NCBI GenBank assembly: GCA_902651635.1
Contig: CACRSC010000084.1
Span: forward strand, 262,829-326,828
DNA length: 64,000 nucleotides
Direction: 5' to 3'
From: Mastigamoeba balamuthi
Lineage: Eukaryota > Evosea > Mastigamoebida > Mastigamoebidae
The notes below the pieces were generated by a model that had not been told where the DNA came from, ran no database searches, and saw only the letters and a program-made list of their open reading frames with translations. The first letter of the stretch is position 1; each line of letters opens with the position of its first letter. A program made the position numbers and the translations under genes. This document shows, piece by piece, positions 33,295 to 42,371 of the stretch.

Positions 33295-36275
33295 TCAAGC
33301 AGACGGACGGGCCACGGCCGCGTAGCTCGGCGCGTGCGGACTTGTCGAGCGCACGGGCGGCGGCGACCTCGTGGGCGTCTGGGGCGACACGGTCGTCGGC
33401 ACGACGACCACGGGGGCCGGAGAGCCCGAGCGCTCGACCAGCTGCGCCACCGGCACCTCGGCAGACTGCGCGGCGGGCTGCTGCACCTCCTGGGCTTCTT
33501 GCGCGCTGCTCGTCCCCAGCCCGCGGGAGAATTTAGCAACGAATTCAATTGAATCTGAATTTGAGGCCGGAAAAGAGAACAACAGCAGCGAAAAACGAGG
33601 GCGCGCACGGGGCGACGGTGTTCTCGATGGTGGTGTAGGGCTTGGTGGCGATGACGCTGCACGAGTCGGGGATGGAGGGCGGGCGGTACGTCGAGGCGTT
33701 GCTGACGACGTTGAGCACGACGTTGGCGACGACGTCCTTGGCGTACTGCTTGAACGCTGCAATGCGCCAAACGGGCGGACGGAGCACACAGGGGGGCGGG
33801 GGAGGAGGGGCGAGGGCGTCACCACCAAGGCAAATCAATTGAGCTCTGTTTGCGGCGACGTACGGCGGGTGTATCCGGCCTTGGCCGAGCCCGCGTCAGA
33901 GCGCGTGGGCAGCGGCGGGAAGCTCGACGCCCAGTCCTGCCCCGACGGCGGCGACTGCCTCGCCTGCCTCTGGCCCGCGGGCTCCGCTCCCGCAGCCGCC
34001 GCCTGCTGCTGCTGCTGCTGCTGCTCGTGCGCGCGCCTGTCGTGCTGCTGCTGCTGCTGCTGCTGCGCCCTCTGCTGCTGGGGGGCGCCGTCCTGCTGGT
34101 GCTGCTGGTGGCCCGCGTGCTGCTGCTGCTGCTGGCCCTGCTGGCCCTGCTGCTGCTGCGCCTGGTGGCCCGCGTGGCCGTGGTGCTGGTGCGCGTGGCC
34201 GTGGTGCGCCTGCATCTGCTGCGCCTGCTGCTGGTGCAGCTGCTTCAGGGCGTCCGCGTGCGACGCGCTGTCGGGCCTGATGATGCTCTTGAGCTTCCGC
34301 TGGGGCTTCTGCTCCGCCGCGTTCTGCTGCGGGGCCTCGCCCGTCGCCTGCGCCTGCTGCGCGCCGTCCTCGGCGCCGTGCGCCTGCCTGCCGCCCCTCC
34401 CGGCGGCCCCTCCGCGGCCCCCGCGCCCGCCGCGGCCCGCGCCACGGCCCCCGCGCGCGCCCGGGAAGAAGGTGCCGTTGACATAGCTGCCCTGCTGTCG
34501 GCTGTAGTACTGCGAGCCGTCGAGGAAGATCGGCGCCTGCTGCTTGCTGGCCTCCGACGCCTGGCCCGCGGCCTGCGGCGGGTCGATCGGGCGCACCGGC
34601 GGCTCCGTCTTGATCGAGGCCCGGACGTCCGACCCGGCGATCTTCTTGCCGAGGACGTNCGCGGGCTCCGCTCCCGCAGCCGCCGCCTGCTGCTGCTGCT
34701 GCTGCTGCTCGTGCGCGCGCCTGTCGTGCTGCTGCTGCTGCTGCTGCTGCGCCCTCTGCTGCTGGGGGGCGCCGTCCTGCTGGTGCTGCTGGTGGCCCGC
34801 GTGCTGCTGCTGCTGCTGGCCCTGCTGGCCCTGCTGCTGCTGCGCCTGGTGGCCCGCGTGGCCGTGGTGCTGGTGCGCGTGGCCGTGGTGCGCCTGCATC
34901 TGCTGCGCCTGCTGCTGGTGCAGCTGCTTCAGGGCGTCCGCGTGCGACGCGCTGTCGGGCCTGATGATGCTCTTGAGCTTCCGCTGGGGCTTCTGCTCCG
35001 CCGCGTTCTGCTGCGGGGCCTCGCCCGTCGCCTGCGCCTGCTGCGCGCCGTCCTCGGCGCCGTGCGCCTGCCTGCCGCCCCTCCCGGCGGCCCCTCCGCG
35101 GCCCCCGCGCCCGCCGCGGCCCGCGCCACGGCCCCCGCGCGCGCCCGGGAAGAAGGTGCCGTTGACATAGCTGCCCTGCTGTCGGCTGTAGTACTGCGAG
35201 CCGTCGAGGAAGATCGGCGCCTGCTGCTTGCTGGCCTCCGACGCCTGGCCCGCGGCCTGCGGCGGGTCGATCGGGCGCACCGGCGGCTCCGTCTTGATCG
35301 AGGCCCGGACGTCCGACCCGGCGATCTTCTTGCCGAGGACGTCTGCAGTTCGGGGGGGGGGCCAATTCGCGAATTGAGATTCATGCAACTGAATAACGGG
35401 AGGCTGTGGGGGGCGGCGGTGCTCGTACGCTGGTGGGCGGCAGAGGTGTCCTGCTCCGTCTTGAACTTGGCGTACCAGATGCCGGGCACCGTGTCACGGG
35501 TGACCGACACCGGCGCGCTCTGCACGCCCTCGAACAGCGCCTTGACCTCCTGCACGCGCGCCACATCCGAATTGAGCGGTCCAATTCAATTGTTCCAACT
35601 CGCAAAAACCAACAAAGAGAGCAAAGAAAGAAAGAAAGAAAGAAAACTGTGGGCGATGCGCGGGGGGAGGGGGGCCGTTGACTGACGTCCTCGGTGGCGG
35701 CCGTGGGGACGCTGCGGAGGATGAGGGTCGTGCGGTACGTGCGGCGCAGCTGCGTGCGGACGATGAGCGACTCGTCGTCCTGCGCGTCGAGCGGCGCGGG
35801 CGCCCCCGTGGGCAGCACGAGCGACAGGCGCCCGGACCTCCGCACGGCCGAGCAGACGACGGCCGCGCTCCTGCTCAGGCTGCTGACCTCGGGCGCCTGC
35901 ATCAGCGACCCGACCGTCCAGCAGAGGCAGCCCTGCGCCTGGTCGGGGTCCGCGACCGCCTGCACTGCCTGTTAGCAAAACAATGAACTTCTCTTCCGCA
36001 CGCGCGCCTGCGAGAAGATGGGGACGGCGGGGCTGAGCGTCGCCTGGCTCAGGAGGCCCTCGACGGCCTTGGTGACGGCCTGCACGAGGAGCTCGCCCTC
36101 TGCAGCGGTTGGGAGAGAAATGAGTGCGGGTGAGTCGCCTGGGCTGCTGAGGGGCGCTGGAAAACCGGCCGGAGGAGGGGAGAGAGCGCTCACCAAGAGG
36201 CCTGCGGGAGGGCGACTCGGGCTGCTGCTGCTGCGACTGCTGCGCGGGAGCCTCTGCCGTGGCTGCTGTGCTCAT
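33295..36275 (-). CDS. LARP4: LARP4-like La-related protein (contains an assembly duplication)
   Basis: Seven exons on the minus strand: 36194-36275, 36002-36099, 35687-35968, 35429-35549, 33864-35342, 33609-33756 and 33295-33505. A divergent La motif (CLCWTVGSLMQAPEVSSL) is followed by the LARP4-type RRM: YRTTLILRSVPTAATED, then EVKALFEGVQSAP, then WYAKFKTEQDT and KKIAGSDVRASIKTE. A GRGGRGG block and long Gln/His-rich low complexity follow, as in cytoplasmic poly(A)-binding regulators. LARP4 proteins bind poly(A) and PABP and stabilise mRNA. The La motif lacks the usual YFS..NL aromatic signature, so its RNA mode may differ. Exon 5 contains the 683-bp artefactual repeat (see separate entry); without it the protein is about 578 residues. 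One intron is only 33 nt. Confidence 0.75.
33976..35342. repeat. Perfect 683-bp direct repeat split by one n (assembly artefact)
   Basis: Copy 1 is 33976-34658 and copy 2 is 34660-35342; a single n at 34659 separates them. I see no differences between copies. This is what unmerged overlapping contig ends look like after scaffolding. The real locus should contain one copy. Confidence 0.9.
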
Positions 36276-37015
36276 GTGCTCGGGTATTTTCTTGATCTCT
36301 GCCTGCTGCTGGCGCCGTGTCAGTCAGTGCCCCTTCCCCTTTGTGTGGCTGGCGGTGGTGCCTTTGTTTCACAGACTGCAAAGGCAGTGGGCGGGTCCAC
36401 CGATTTGTCGCAGGCCCCGCGGTGGGCGCGCGCGCGCGGCCGGCAAGGGGGGAGCGGGTGGAGGGTACGTCATCTCGGGGGGATTCTCCAGCGGTGAATC
36501 GCCGGGGGTGGCGGGACAGGCGCGCAAAAACGGCGGCAGTGGGGGGAGAAGAGGTGCCCGAGGAAAGTGGGGGAGAGAGGGGCAGAAGCCACTCGGGGGG
36601 GGGGAAAAAACAGACGCTGGAGAGCACAGACGCGAGTCGGAAGGGGTCCGTACCGGTTGACCGCTGCTGTCCTCGAGGGTGGTGCTGGGTGAGCCTGAGC
36701 CCCGACAGAAAAAGCCGGAGGGAGGGGGGAGAGACCCGCTGAGAAGGGACCTAGAGAAGGGGGGAGGAGGAGATAAAATCTCATTGACGTCATCTATGAC
36801 GTCGATCGGCGCGCTGCGACCCCGGCTGCCCCTCGCGAGGGGACCGCCCCTAGTCGTCCCTCCCACAGCCCCGGGGGGCGAGAACGCACGGCTCGGGAGT
36901 CCGTCCCAGCACAGTTAGGATACGGCCAGGAAAGAATCTAGATACGTCCAAGATACTTACGCGTAATTTCACATATAATTTGCCGAAAAGCGCTCTCCGT
37001 CGCGTATTAGCGCAA
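36276..37015. promoter_or_regulatory. Divergent promoter region, LARP4-like / RasGEF
   Basis: The 740 bases between two divergently transcribed starts. G-rich and purine-rich blocks occur at 36440-36760. Two closely spaced TGACGT elements (TGACGTCAT near 36785 and ATGACGTCG near 36796) resemble CRE/ATF half-sites. The last 80 bases before the RasGEF ATG are AT-rich. Functional assignment is inferred only from position. Confidence 0.4.
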
Positions 37016-40000
37016 ATGGCGGACCAAAACGCGTCGCCGTCCGCCCCGCCGAGGATGGTCATCACTCCCCCCCACTCGTCGTACTTCACCGGCTCCGCGG
37101 CCCCCCGCGCCGTCCCGCGCCAGCCGCCGGTGCCACGTCACGATGACGTCGCCGCGCGGTCAGGGCTCGCGGTGGCGTCGTCTGCGCTGGACTTCTCGCC
37201 GCTCGACATGGGCTCCCCGATGGCCGCGCCCGCGCTGGGCGCCGACGCCACGTGTGCGGGCCTGGCGCCGCTCGACCCCGACGCCGACGTCGCCGACGAG
37301 CAGCTCGACGGGTCGCCGACGCCGCTGTCGTCGGTCTCGTCGGTGCCGCCCGCGCGCGCCGAGCGCCCGCGCATCGTCAACGTCGCTGTGGTCCCCGCGC
37401 TGCGTGCGCGCAAGTCCCCCAAATCAATTGATTCCGCCTCCCAGTGCCCGCTCGCTGTGTTTTGCTTCTTCCCCCCGCGCTCACATCCTCGCGCAAAAAT
37501 CGCGCGCGGACGCCTCTGCCCAGCGATGGCGAGGAGCATATCGGCGACGCTCGAGGGCACGCCGGCGGAGGTGGACGTGCAGGCGGGGCCCACGCGGTCG
37601 GCGTCGCCGGCGACGAGCGACGCGGGGAGCCTCGCGGACGAGAGCGACTACGAGACGCCCGCGCGCCCGCCCTCGCGCTGCGTCGACGGCGAGGACTCGC
37701 TGGCCTCGCCCGCGCGCAGGCGCCGCGGCCGCAGCCTGCGCTCCAGCACGCCCGCGCAGGTCATCCTCGACAAGTTCCCGCACCTGCTGCCCATCCTGCA
37801 GGCCGACGACGACGACCCCGACGCCGACGTCGACGCGCTCGAGGCCGACGGCCCCCGCCCGCCGTACCCGTACGGCTCGGGCGGCTCGGCGAGCGACTAC
37901 GAGCGCGGGTGGTCCGTCGACGCGGCGGGCGACCTCGTCGCCGTGATGCCGTCGCGCGTCATCGAGTGGGCGACGTCGCCCGACGCGCAGCTGCCCGAGG
38001 CCGTCCGCAGGGCCGCGGGCAGCGGCGGCGACGCGCGCGCGATGCTGCGGCAGCTGCTGCTGGCGTACAGGGCCGTGGGGCTGAGCGACGCGGCGCTGCT
38101 GGACCTGCTGGTGCTGCGCCACGAGGTGCCCAGCAGCGTCCCCGACGCCGAGCGCCTGCGCGTGCGCCAGCAGGTCCTGCGCGCGCTCTGCGAGTGGCTG
38201 TCGACGTCGTTCGAGTGGTCCGACGCCGCTGCCGTCGCCGCCGTCGAGCGCTTTGTCGACGTCGCCAGCGCCTGCAGCCACGAGCCCGTCGCCGCCGCCG
38301 CGCAGTCGGTCCGCAAGACGCTCGCCGCCAGCAAGCAGCTCTTCTCTGCGCCGCCCGCGGCGGCGGCCCCGCGGGCCCCCGGCGACGACGTGCTGCTCCC
38401 GACGGCCGAGTGCCAGACCGAGTCGATCCTCGCGGTCAACGCGCGCGAGCTGGCCGAGGCCATCACGACGGCCGAGGCGGAGGTCTTCGGGCGCGTCGCG
38501 GCCAGGGAGCTCTTCTTCCTCGACGCGCCGGAGCTCGCGCCCAACCTCGAGCGGCTCGTGCGCTTCCACGCCAGCGTCGGCGCGTGGGTCGTCAGCTCGC
38601 TGCTGCACGACAAGGACGCCGCCGGGCGCCGCAAGCTCATCTCGTACTTCCTCTCGCTCTCGCGCGAGCTGCGCGGCCTGCGCAACTACAACTCGATGGG
38701 CGCCGTCGTCTTCGCGCTCTCGAGCGCCCCGGTCTCGTCGGACCGCCTCAAGCGCTCGTGGAAGCGCGAGCACATGCAGTGGCTCGACGAGCTGCTCGAG
38801 CCCACCAAGCGCAACTTCCGCATCCTGCGCGACGAGACCGCCAGGGCCGCGGCCACGGGCGCGCCCTGCGTGCCGCTGATCGCCGTCGCGCTGCGCGACA
38901 TGCAGCTCACGCGCGAGTGCTCGCCGTCGCACGTCGACGGCCTCCCCGCGCAGCTCGTCAACTGGCACAAGGTCCGCGTCGTCGCGGGCGTCCTGGACGG
39001 CATCCAGCGCCTGCAGGCCACGCCGTACAGGCTCGCGCGCTCGTTCACCGTCGACTCGTTCGTGCGCACGCACGTCCTCTCGCCCGCGCGCGCGATGAGC
39101 GAGCGCGAGGCCTTTGAGGCGTCGCTCGAGCTCGAGCCGCGGCCCAAGCGCCACAGCGCGCAGATCCCGCAGGGCGCGCTGCGCGAGCGGCACCGCAGGT
39201 CGTCGTCGCTGTTCGGGCGCTCGGACTCGCCCGCCAAGATCCTCGACCCGCTCGCGCGCGTGGCCGCGGCCGATGGCTGCGAGTTGCGGCCGCAGTCGGC
39301 CAAGAGCAGCAAGCGGCGCACGATCACGGCGACGCTGGAGCCCTCGCTCGTGGCGATGACCGACGGCGACGTCGAGGTCGTGCGCGTCGGGCCCAAGAGC
39401 GAGCTGGTCGGCGCGACGCTGCCCAAGCTCGCCGAGATCGTCGCCAAGTCGCTCTCTGTCGGCGTCCCCATCGAGAGCGGCGTCGTCGGCATGTCGCTCG
39501 TCACGGCCTTTGTGCTCTCGTACCGCTCCTTCACGACCGTCCCCGAGTTCGCCGCCGCCCTCGCGTCGGCCGCCGCCGCCTCGGCCGCGCGCGGGCCCAT
39601 CGACGTGGGCGTCGCCAAGTTCCTGCAGCAGTGGCTGCAGACGTCCCCCGCCGACTTCGCCTCTGACGCGGACCGCGGGCCCGTCGCCGCCCTCCTGGGC
39701 GACGTCGCCCAGCGCGACGCGTCGCCGGCGGCCGCCGAGGTCGCCCGGGCCGCGCTGGCCGAGCTGCAGCGCGCGGGGGAGCAGCGCCCGTGCGGGGCCC
39801 CGGGGCCGTGCGCGGACCCCGCGGCGCCGCGGTCGCCGCGCATACAGTCGATCATGGACGTCGAGCCCGAGGACCTCGCGCGGCAGCTCACGCTGATGGA
39901 GTACGAGCTGTTCCGGCAGCTGAGCGTCGGCGAGCTCGTGCGGCCCAAGGGGCAGCCCGAGAGCGCCGCCATGGCGGCGTTCACGGCGCACCACCAGCGC

Positions 40001-40561
40001 GTGACGCTCTGGGCGACGTCGGCGGTGCTGGCCGAGCGCGACAGGGCGCTGCGCACAAAGGCCATCAAGCGGGTCGTCAAGACGGCGCGCGCGTGCAGGG
40101 ACCTGCGCAACTACAGCACGATGGTCTCGCTGATCTGCAGCCTCGGCAACGCGGCGACGTCGCACATGCGGCTCAAGCGGTCGTGGACGCCGACGCTGGT
40201 CCAGCGCTACTACGAGCTCGAGTGCATGACGAGCTGCTCGTTCGAGCAGCTGCGCAGGGCCACGCGCGAGGCCAGCGCCCCGTGCATCCCGCACCTCGGC
40301 ACCGTCATCCACGAGGTCTCGGTCATCCGCGACACCAACGGCGACGTACACGTGCCGGGCGCCGAGCAGCTGGTCAACTGGGTCCGCGCAGAGGCCCTCG
40401 CGCGGGCGCTGTACCACGCGGAGAGGTTCAGGGCGACGCCGTTCAGCGACATCGAGGCGGACCAGCGCCTCAGCTCGTGGCTGCGCTCGTCGCTGGCGGG
40501 GGTCACCCTCACGCTCAAGTCGGCCTACGAGCTGTCGCTGCTCGTGGAGCCCTTGTCATAG
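37016..40561 (+). CDS. Ras guanine-nucleotide exchange factor with two tandem RasGEF modules
   Basis: Two exons (37016-37403, 37524-40561) give 1,141 residues. A disordered Ser/Pro/Asp-rich N-terminus is followed by a first RasGEF_N (around VIEWATSPDAQLPEAV to LCEWLSTSFEWSD) and a first CDC25-type catalytic domain (FHASVGAWVVSSLL, ELRGLRNYNSMGAVVFALSS, LKRSWKREHMQWLDEL). A basic Ser-rich linker leads to a second RasGEF_N (GMSLVTAFVLSYRSFTTVPE) and a second catalytic domain (LTLMEYELFRQLSVGEL, CRDLRNYSTMVSLICSLGN, LKRSWTPTLVQRYYELE). CDC25 domains open Ras-family GTPases for GTP loading. Both modules keep the central NYxSM or NYSTM core and look active. Two full modules in one chain are unusual. 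The ATG at 37016 is the first in frame; intron donor GTGCGC at 37404 keeps the frame. Confidence 0.92.
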   Translation: MADQNASPSAPPRMVITPPHSSYFTGSAAPRAVPRQPPVPRHDDVAARSGLAVASSALDFSPLDMGSPMAAPALGADATCAGLAPLDPDADVADEQLDGSPTPLSSVSSVPPARAERPRIVNVAVVPALRARKSPKSIDSASQCPLAVFCFFPPRSHPRAKIARGRLCPAMARSISATLEGTPAEVDVQAGPTRSASPATSDAGSLADESDYETPARPPSRCVDGEDSLASPARRRRGRSLRSSTPAQVILDKFPHLLPILQADDDDPDADVDALEADGPRPPYPYGSGGSASDYERGWSVDAAGDLVAVMPSRVIEWATSPDAQLPEAVRRAAGSGGDARAMLRQLLLAYRAVGLSDAALLDLLVLRHEVPSSVPDAERLRVRQQVLRALCEWLSTSFEWSDAAAVAAVERFVDVASACSHEPVAAAAQSVRKTLAASKQLFSAPPAAAAPRAPGDDVLLPTAECQTESILAVNARELAEAITTAEAEVFGRVAARELFFLDAPELAPNLERLVRFHASVGAWVVSSLLHDKDAAGRRKLISYFLSLSRELRGLRNYNSMGAVVFALSSAPVSSDRLKRSWKREHMQWLDELLEPTKRNFRILRDETARAAATGAPCVPLIAVALRDMQLTRECSPSHVDGLPAQLVNWHKVRVVAGVLDGIQRLQATPYRLARSFTVDSFVRTHVLSPARAMSEREAFEASLELEPRPKRHSAQIPQGALRERHRRSSSLFGRSDSPAKILDPLARVAAADGCELRPQSAKSSKRRTITATLEPSLVAMTDGDVEVVRVGPKSELVGATLPKLAEIVAKSLSVGVPIESGVVGMSLVTAFVLSYRSFTTVPEFAAALASAAAASAARGPIDVGVAKFLQQWLQTSPADFASDADRGPVAALLGDVAQRDASPAAAEVARAALAELQRAGEQRPCGAPGPCADPAAPRSPRIQSIMDVEPEDLARQLTLMEYELFRQLSVGELVRPKGQPESAAMAAFTAHHQRVTLWATSAVLAERDRALRTKAIKRVVKTARACRDLRNYSTMVSLICSLGNAATSHMRLKRSWTPTLVQRYYELECMTSCSFEQLRRATREASAPCIPHLGTVIHEVSVIRDTNGDVHVPGAEQLVNWVRAEALARALYHAERFRATPFSDIEADQRLSSWLRSSLAGVTLTLKSAYELSLLVEPLS

Positions 40562-40764
40562 CGCGAGCTCTCATGTGCTCTGTGGCAGCAGCACTGTGCC
40601 ATCCCCGCTCTGTTGCAACACAATTCAATTGTTGTCTGTTCGGTACGGAATAAAAACATTGATTGCCCCGAGGGATAGCAGCGCGCTACACGGACTTGAG
40701 CGTGAGGGTGACCCCATGAGGCGTAAAACGTGTGCACCTGAGTTATTTAATTGGGACAAAAAGA

Positions 40765-40837
40765 CGCCGACCGAGGGGGTCGAACCCTCGACCACACGGT
40801 TAAGAGCCGTGCGCTCTACCGACTGAGCTAGGTCGGC
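40765..40837 (-). tRNA. tRNA-Lys (CTT)
   Basis: Minus-strand cloverleaf: acceptor GCCGACC/GGTCGGC, D arm with AGTCGGTAGAGC, anticodon loop CTCTTAA giving CTT, T arm GAGGG TTCGACC CCCTC. Discriminator G. No intron; followed by TCTTTTT on the minus strand. Confidence 0.93.
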
Positions 40838-41097
40838 TTCACATTCAATAACATACCTCGAGCGAGTTTATGTGCAGACATCTAGTGGTGTGTGTTGGGG
40901 AATAAAAACAATACTCGCGGGTGCCACGGGGGACGTCATGGGGAGCGCCTGCACTGCGACCGCAGAGACCAGCTCGAGGCGGGTCTACGTGTTGACTTGG
41001 GGTCTTTAAGGCCGCCCACAATTTATCTTGTTTTCACACTTCACAGTGACTGTGTTGTGCGCACCACTTATCGATTGACTTGCGCTGGCGTGGTGCA

Positions 41098-41442
41098 CTA
41101 CTGAGTCATTTGGTACGGCGACTTTGAGGCGGGCGGTCCCGGATAGGCGCCGCTGTTGAGCTGGACGCTCCCGTACGAGGGGATCGGGGGCAGCTCCATC
41201 GACGGCAGTCCGGCAGTCCTGCTGACGGGCGCGAGGCTGAGCGACATGTCGTAGACGGGGGCCGTCCCGATGCCCAGTGGCATCGCCATGATGGGCCCCG
41301 AGCCCGAGCTGTTGGCCCCGGCGGCCACGCTGCCCCCGCCCGAGAGCTGTATGGTCATGGGCGACGAGGTGTCGCTGAGGTCCCTCGAGGCCGCGGCCGT
41401 GATGAAGTCGATCGACTGCGCCTCGACGGGCATGTTGAGCGG
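41098..41442 (-). pseudogene. Artefactual copy of the PSI-type protein C-terminus
   Basis: Identical to the corresponding part of 42372-42716. It stops abruptly at the n and is the end of contig copy 1, not a separate gene. Confidence 0.85.
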
Positions 41443-41443
41443 N

Positions 41444-41835
41444 GGCTCAAGCGGTCGTGGACGCCGACGCTGGTCCAGCGCTACTACGAGCTCGAGTGCA
41501 TGACGAGCTGCTCGTTCGAGCAGCTGCGCAGGGCCACGCGCGAGGCCAGCGCCCCGTGCATCCCGCACCTCGGCACCGTCATCCACGAGGTCTCGGTCAT
41601 CCGCGACACCAACGGCGACGTACACGTGCCGGGCGCCGAGCAGCTGGTCAACTGGGTCCGCGCAGAGGCCCTCGCGCGGGCGCTGTACCACGCGGAGAGG
41701 TTCAGGGCGACGCCGTTCAGCGACATCGAGGCGGACCAGCGCCTCAGCTCGTGGCTGCGCTCGTCGCTGGCGGGGGTCACCCTCACGCTCAAGTCGGCCT
41801 ACGAGCTGTCGCTGCTCGTGGAGCCCTTGTCATAG
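41444..41835 (+). pseudogene. Artefactual copy of the RasGEF C-terminus
   Basis: Identical to 40170-40561 of the RasGEF gene, beginning mid-domain just after the n. It is the start of contig copy 2, not a separate gene. Confidence 0.85.
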
Positions 41836-42038
41836 CGCGAGCTCTCATGTGCTCTGTGGCAGCAGCACTGTGCCATCCCCGCTCTGTTGCAACACAATTC
41901 AATTGTTGTCTGTTCGGTACGGAATAAAAACATTGATTGCCCCGAGGGATAGCAGCGCGCTACACGGACTTGAGCGTGAGGGTGACCCCATGAGGCGTAA
42001 AACGTGTGCACCTGAGTTATTTAATTGGGACAAAAAGA

Positions 42039-42111
42039 CGCCGACCGAGGGGGTCGAACCCTCGACCACACGGTTAAGAGCCGTGCGCTCTACCGACTGA
42101 GCTAGGTCGGC
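42039..42111 (-). tRNA. tRNA-Lys (CTT), second copy within assembly repeat
   Basis: Identical to 40765-40837 and lies exactly 1,274 bases downstream, the offset of the artefactual repeat. Count it once. Confidence 0.9.
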
Positions 42112-42371
42112 TTCACATTCAATAACATACCTCGAGCGAGTTTATGTGCAGACATCTAGTGGTGTGTGTTGGGGAATAAAAACAATACTCGCGGGTGCCA
42201 CGGGGGACGTCATGGGGAGCGCCTGCACTGCGACCGCAGAGACCAGCTCGAGGCGGGTCTACGTGTTGACTTGGGGTCTTTAAGGCCGCCCACAATTTAT
42301 CTTGTTTTCACACTTCACAGTGACTGTGTTGTGCGCACCACTTATCGATTGACTTGCGCTGGCGTGGTGCA

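Noticed and set aside
37481-40417. Long antisense open frame of 978 residues opposite the RasGEF gene
   Set aside because: It is Arg/Gly/Asp-rich shadow sequence created by high third-position GC; the sense strand has two conserved RasGEF modules.
41444-42111. Real tandem duplication of the RasGEF end and tRNA-Lys
   Set aside because: The copies are identical over 1,273 bases and separated by exactly one n, which indicates a scaffolding artefact.
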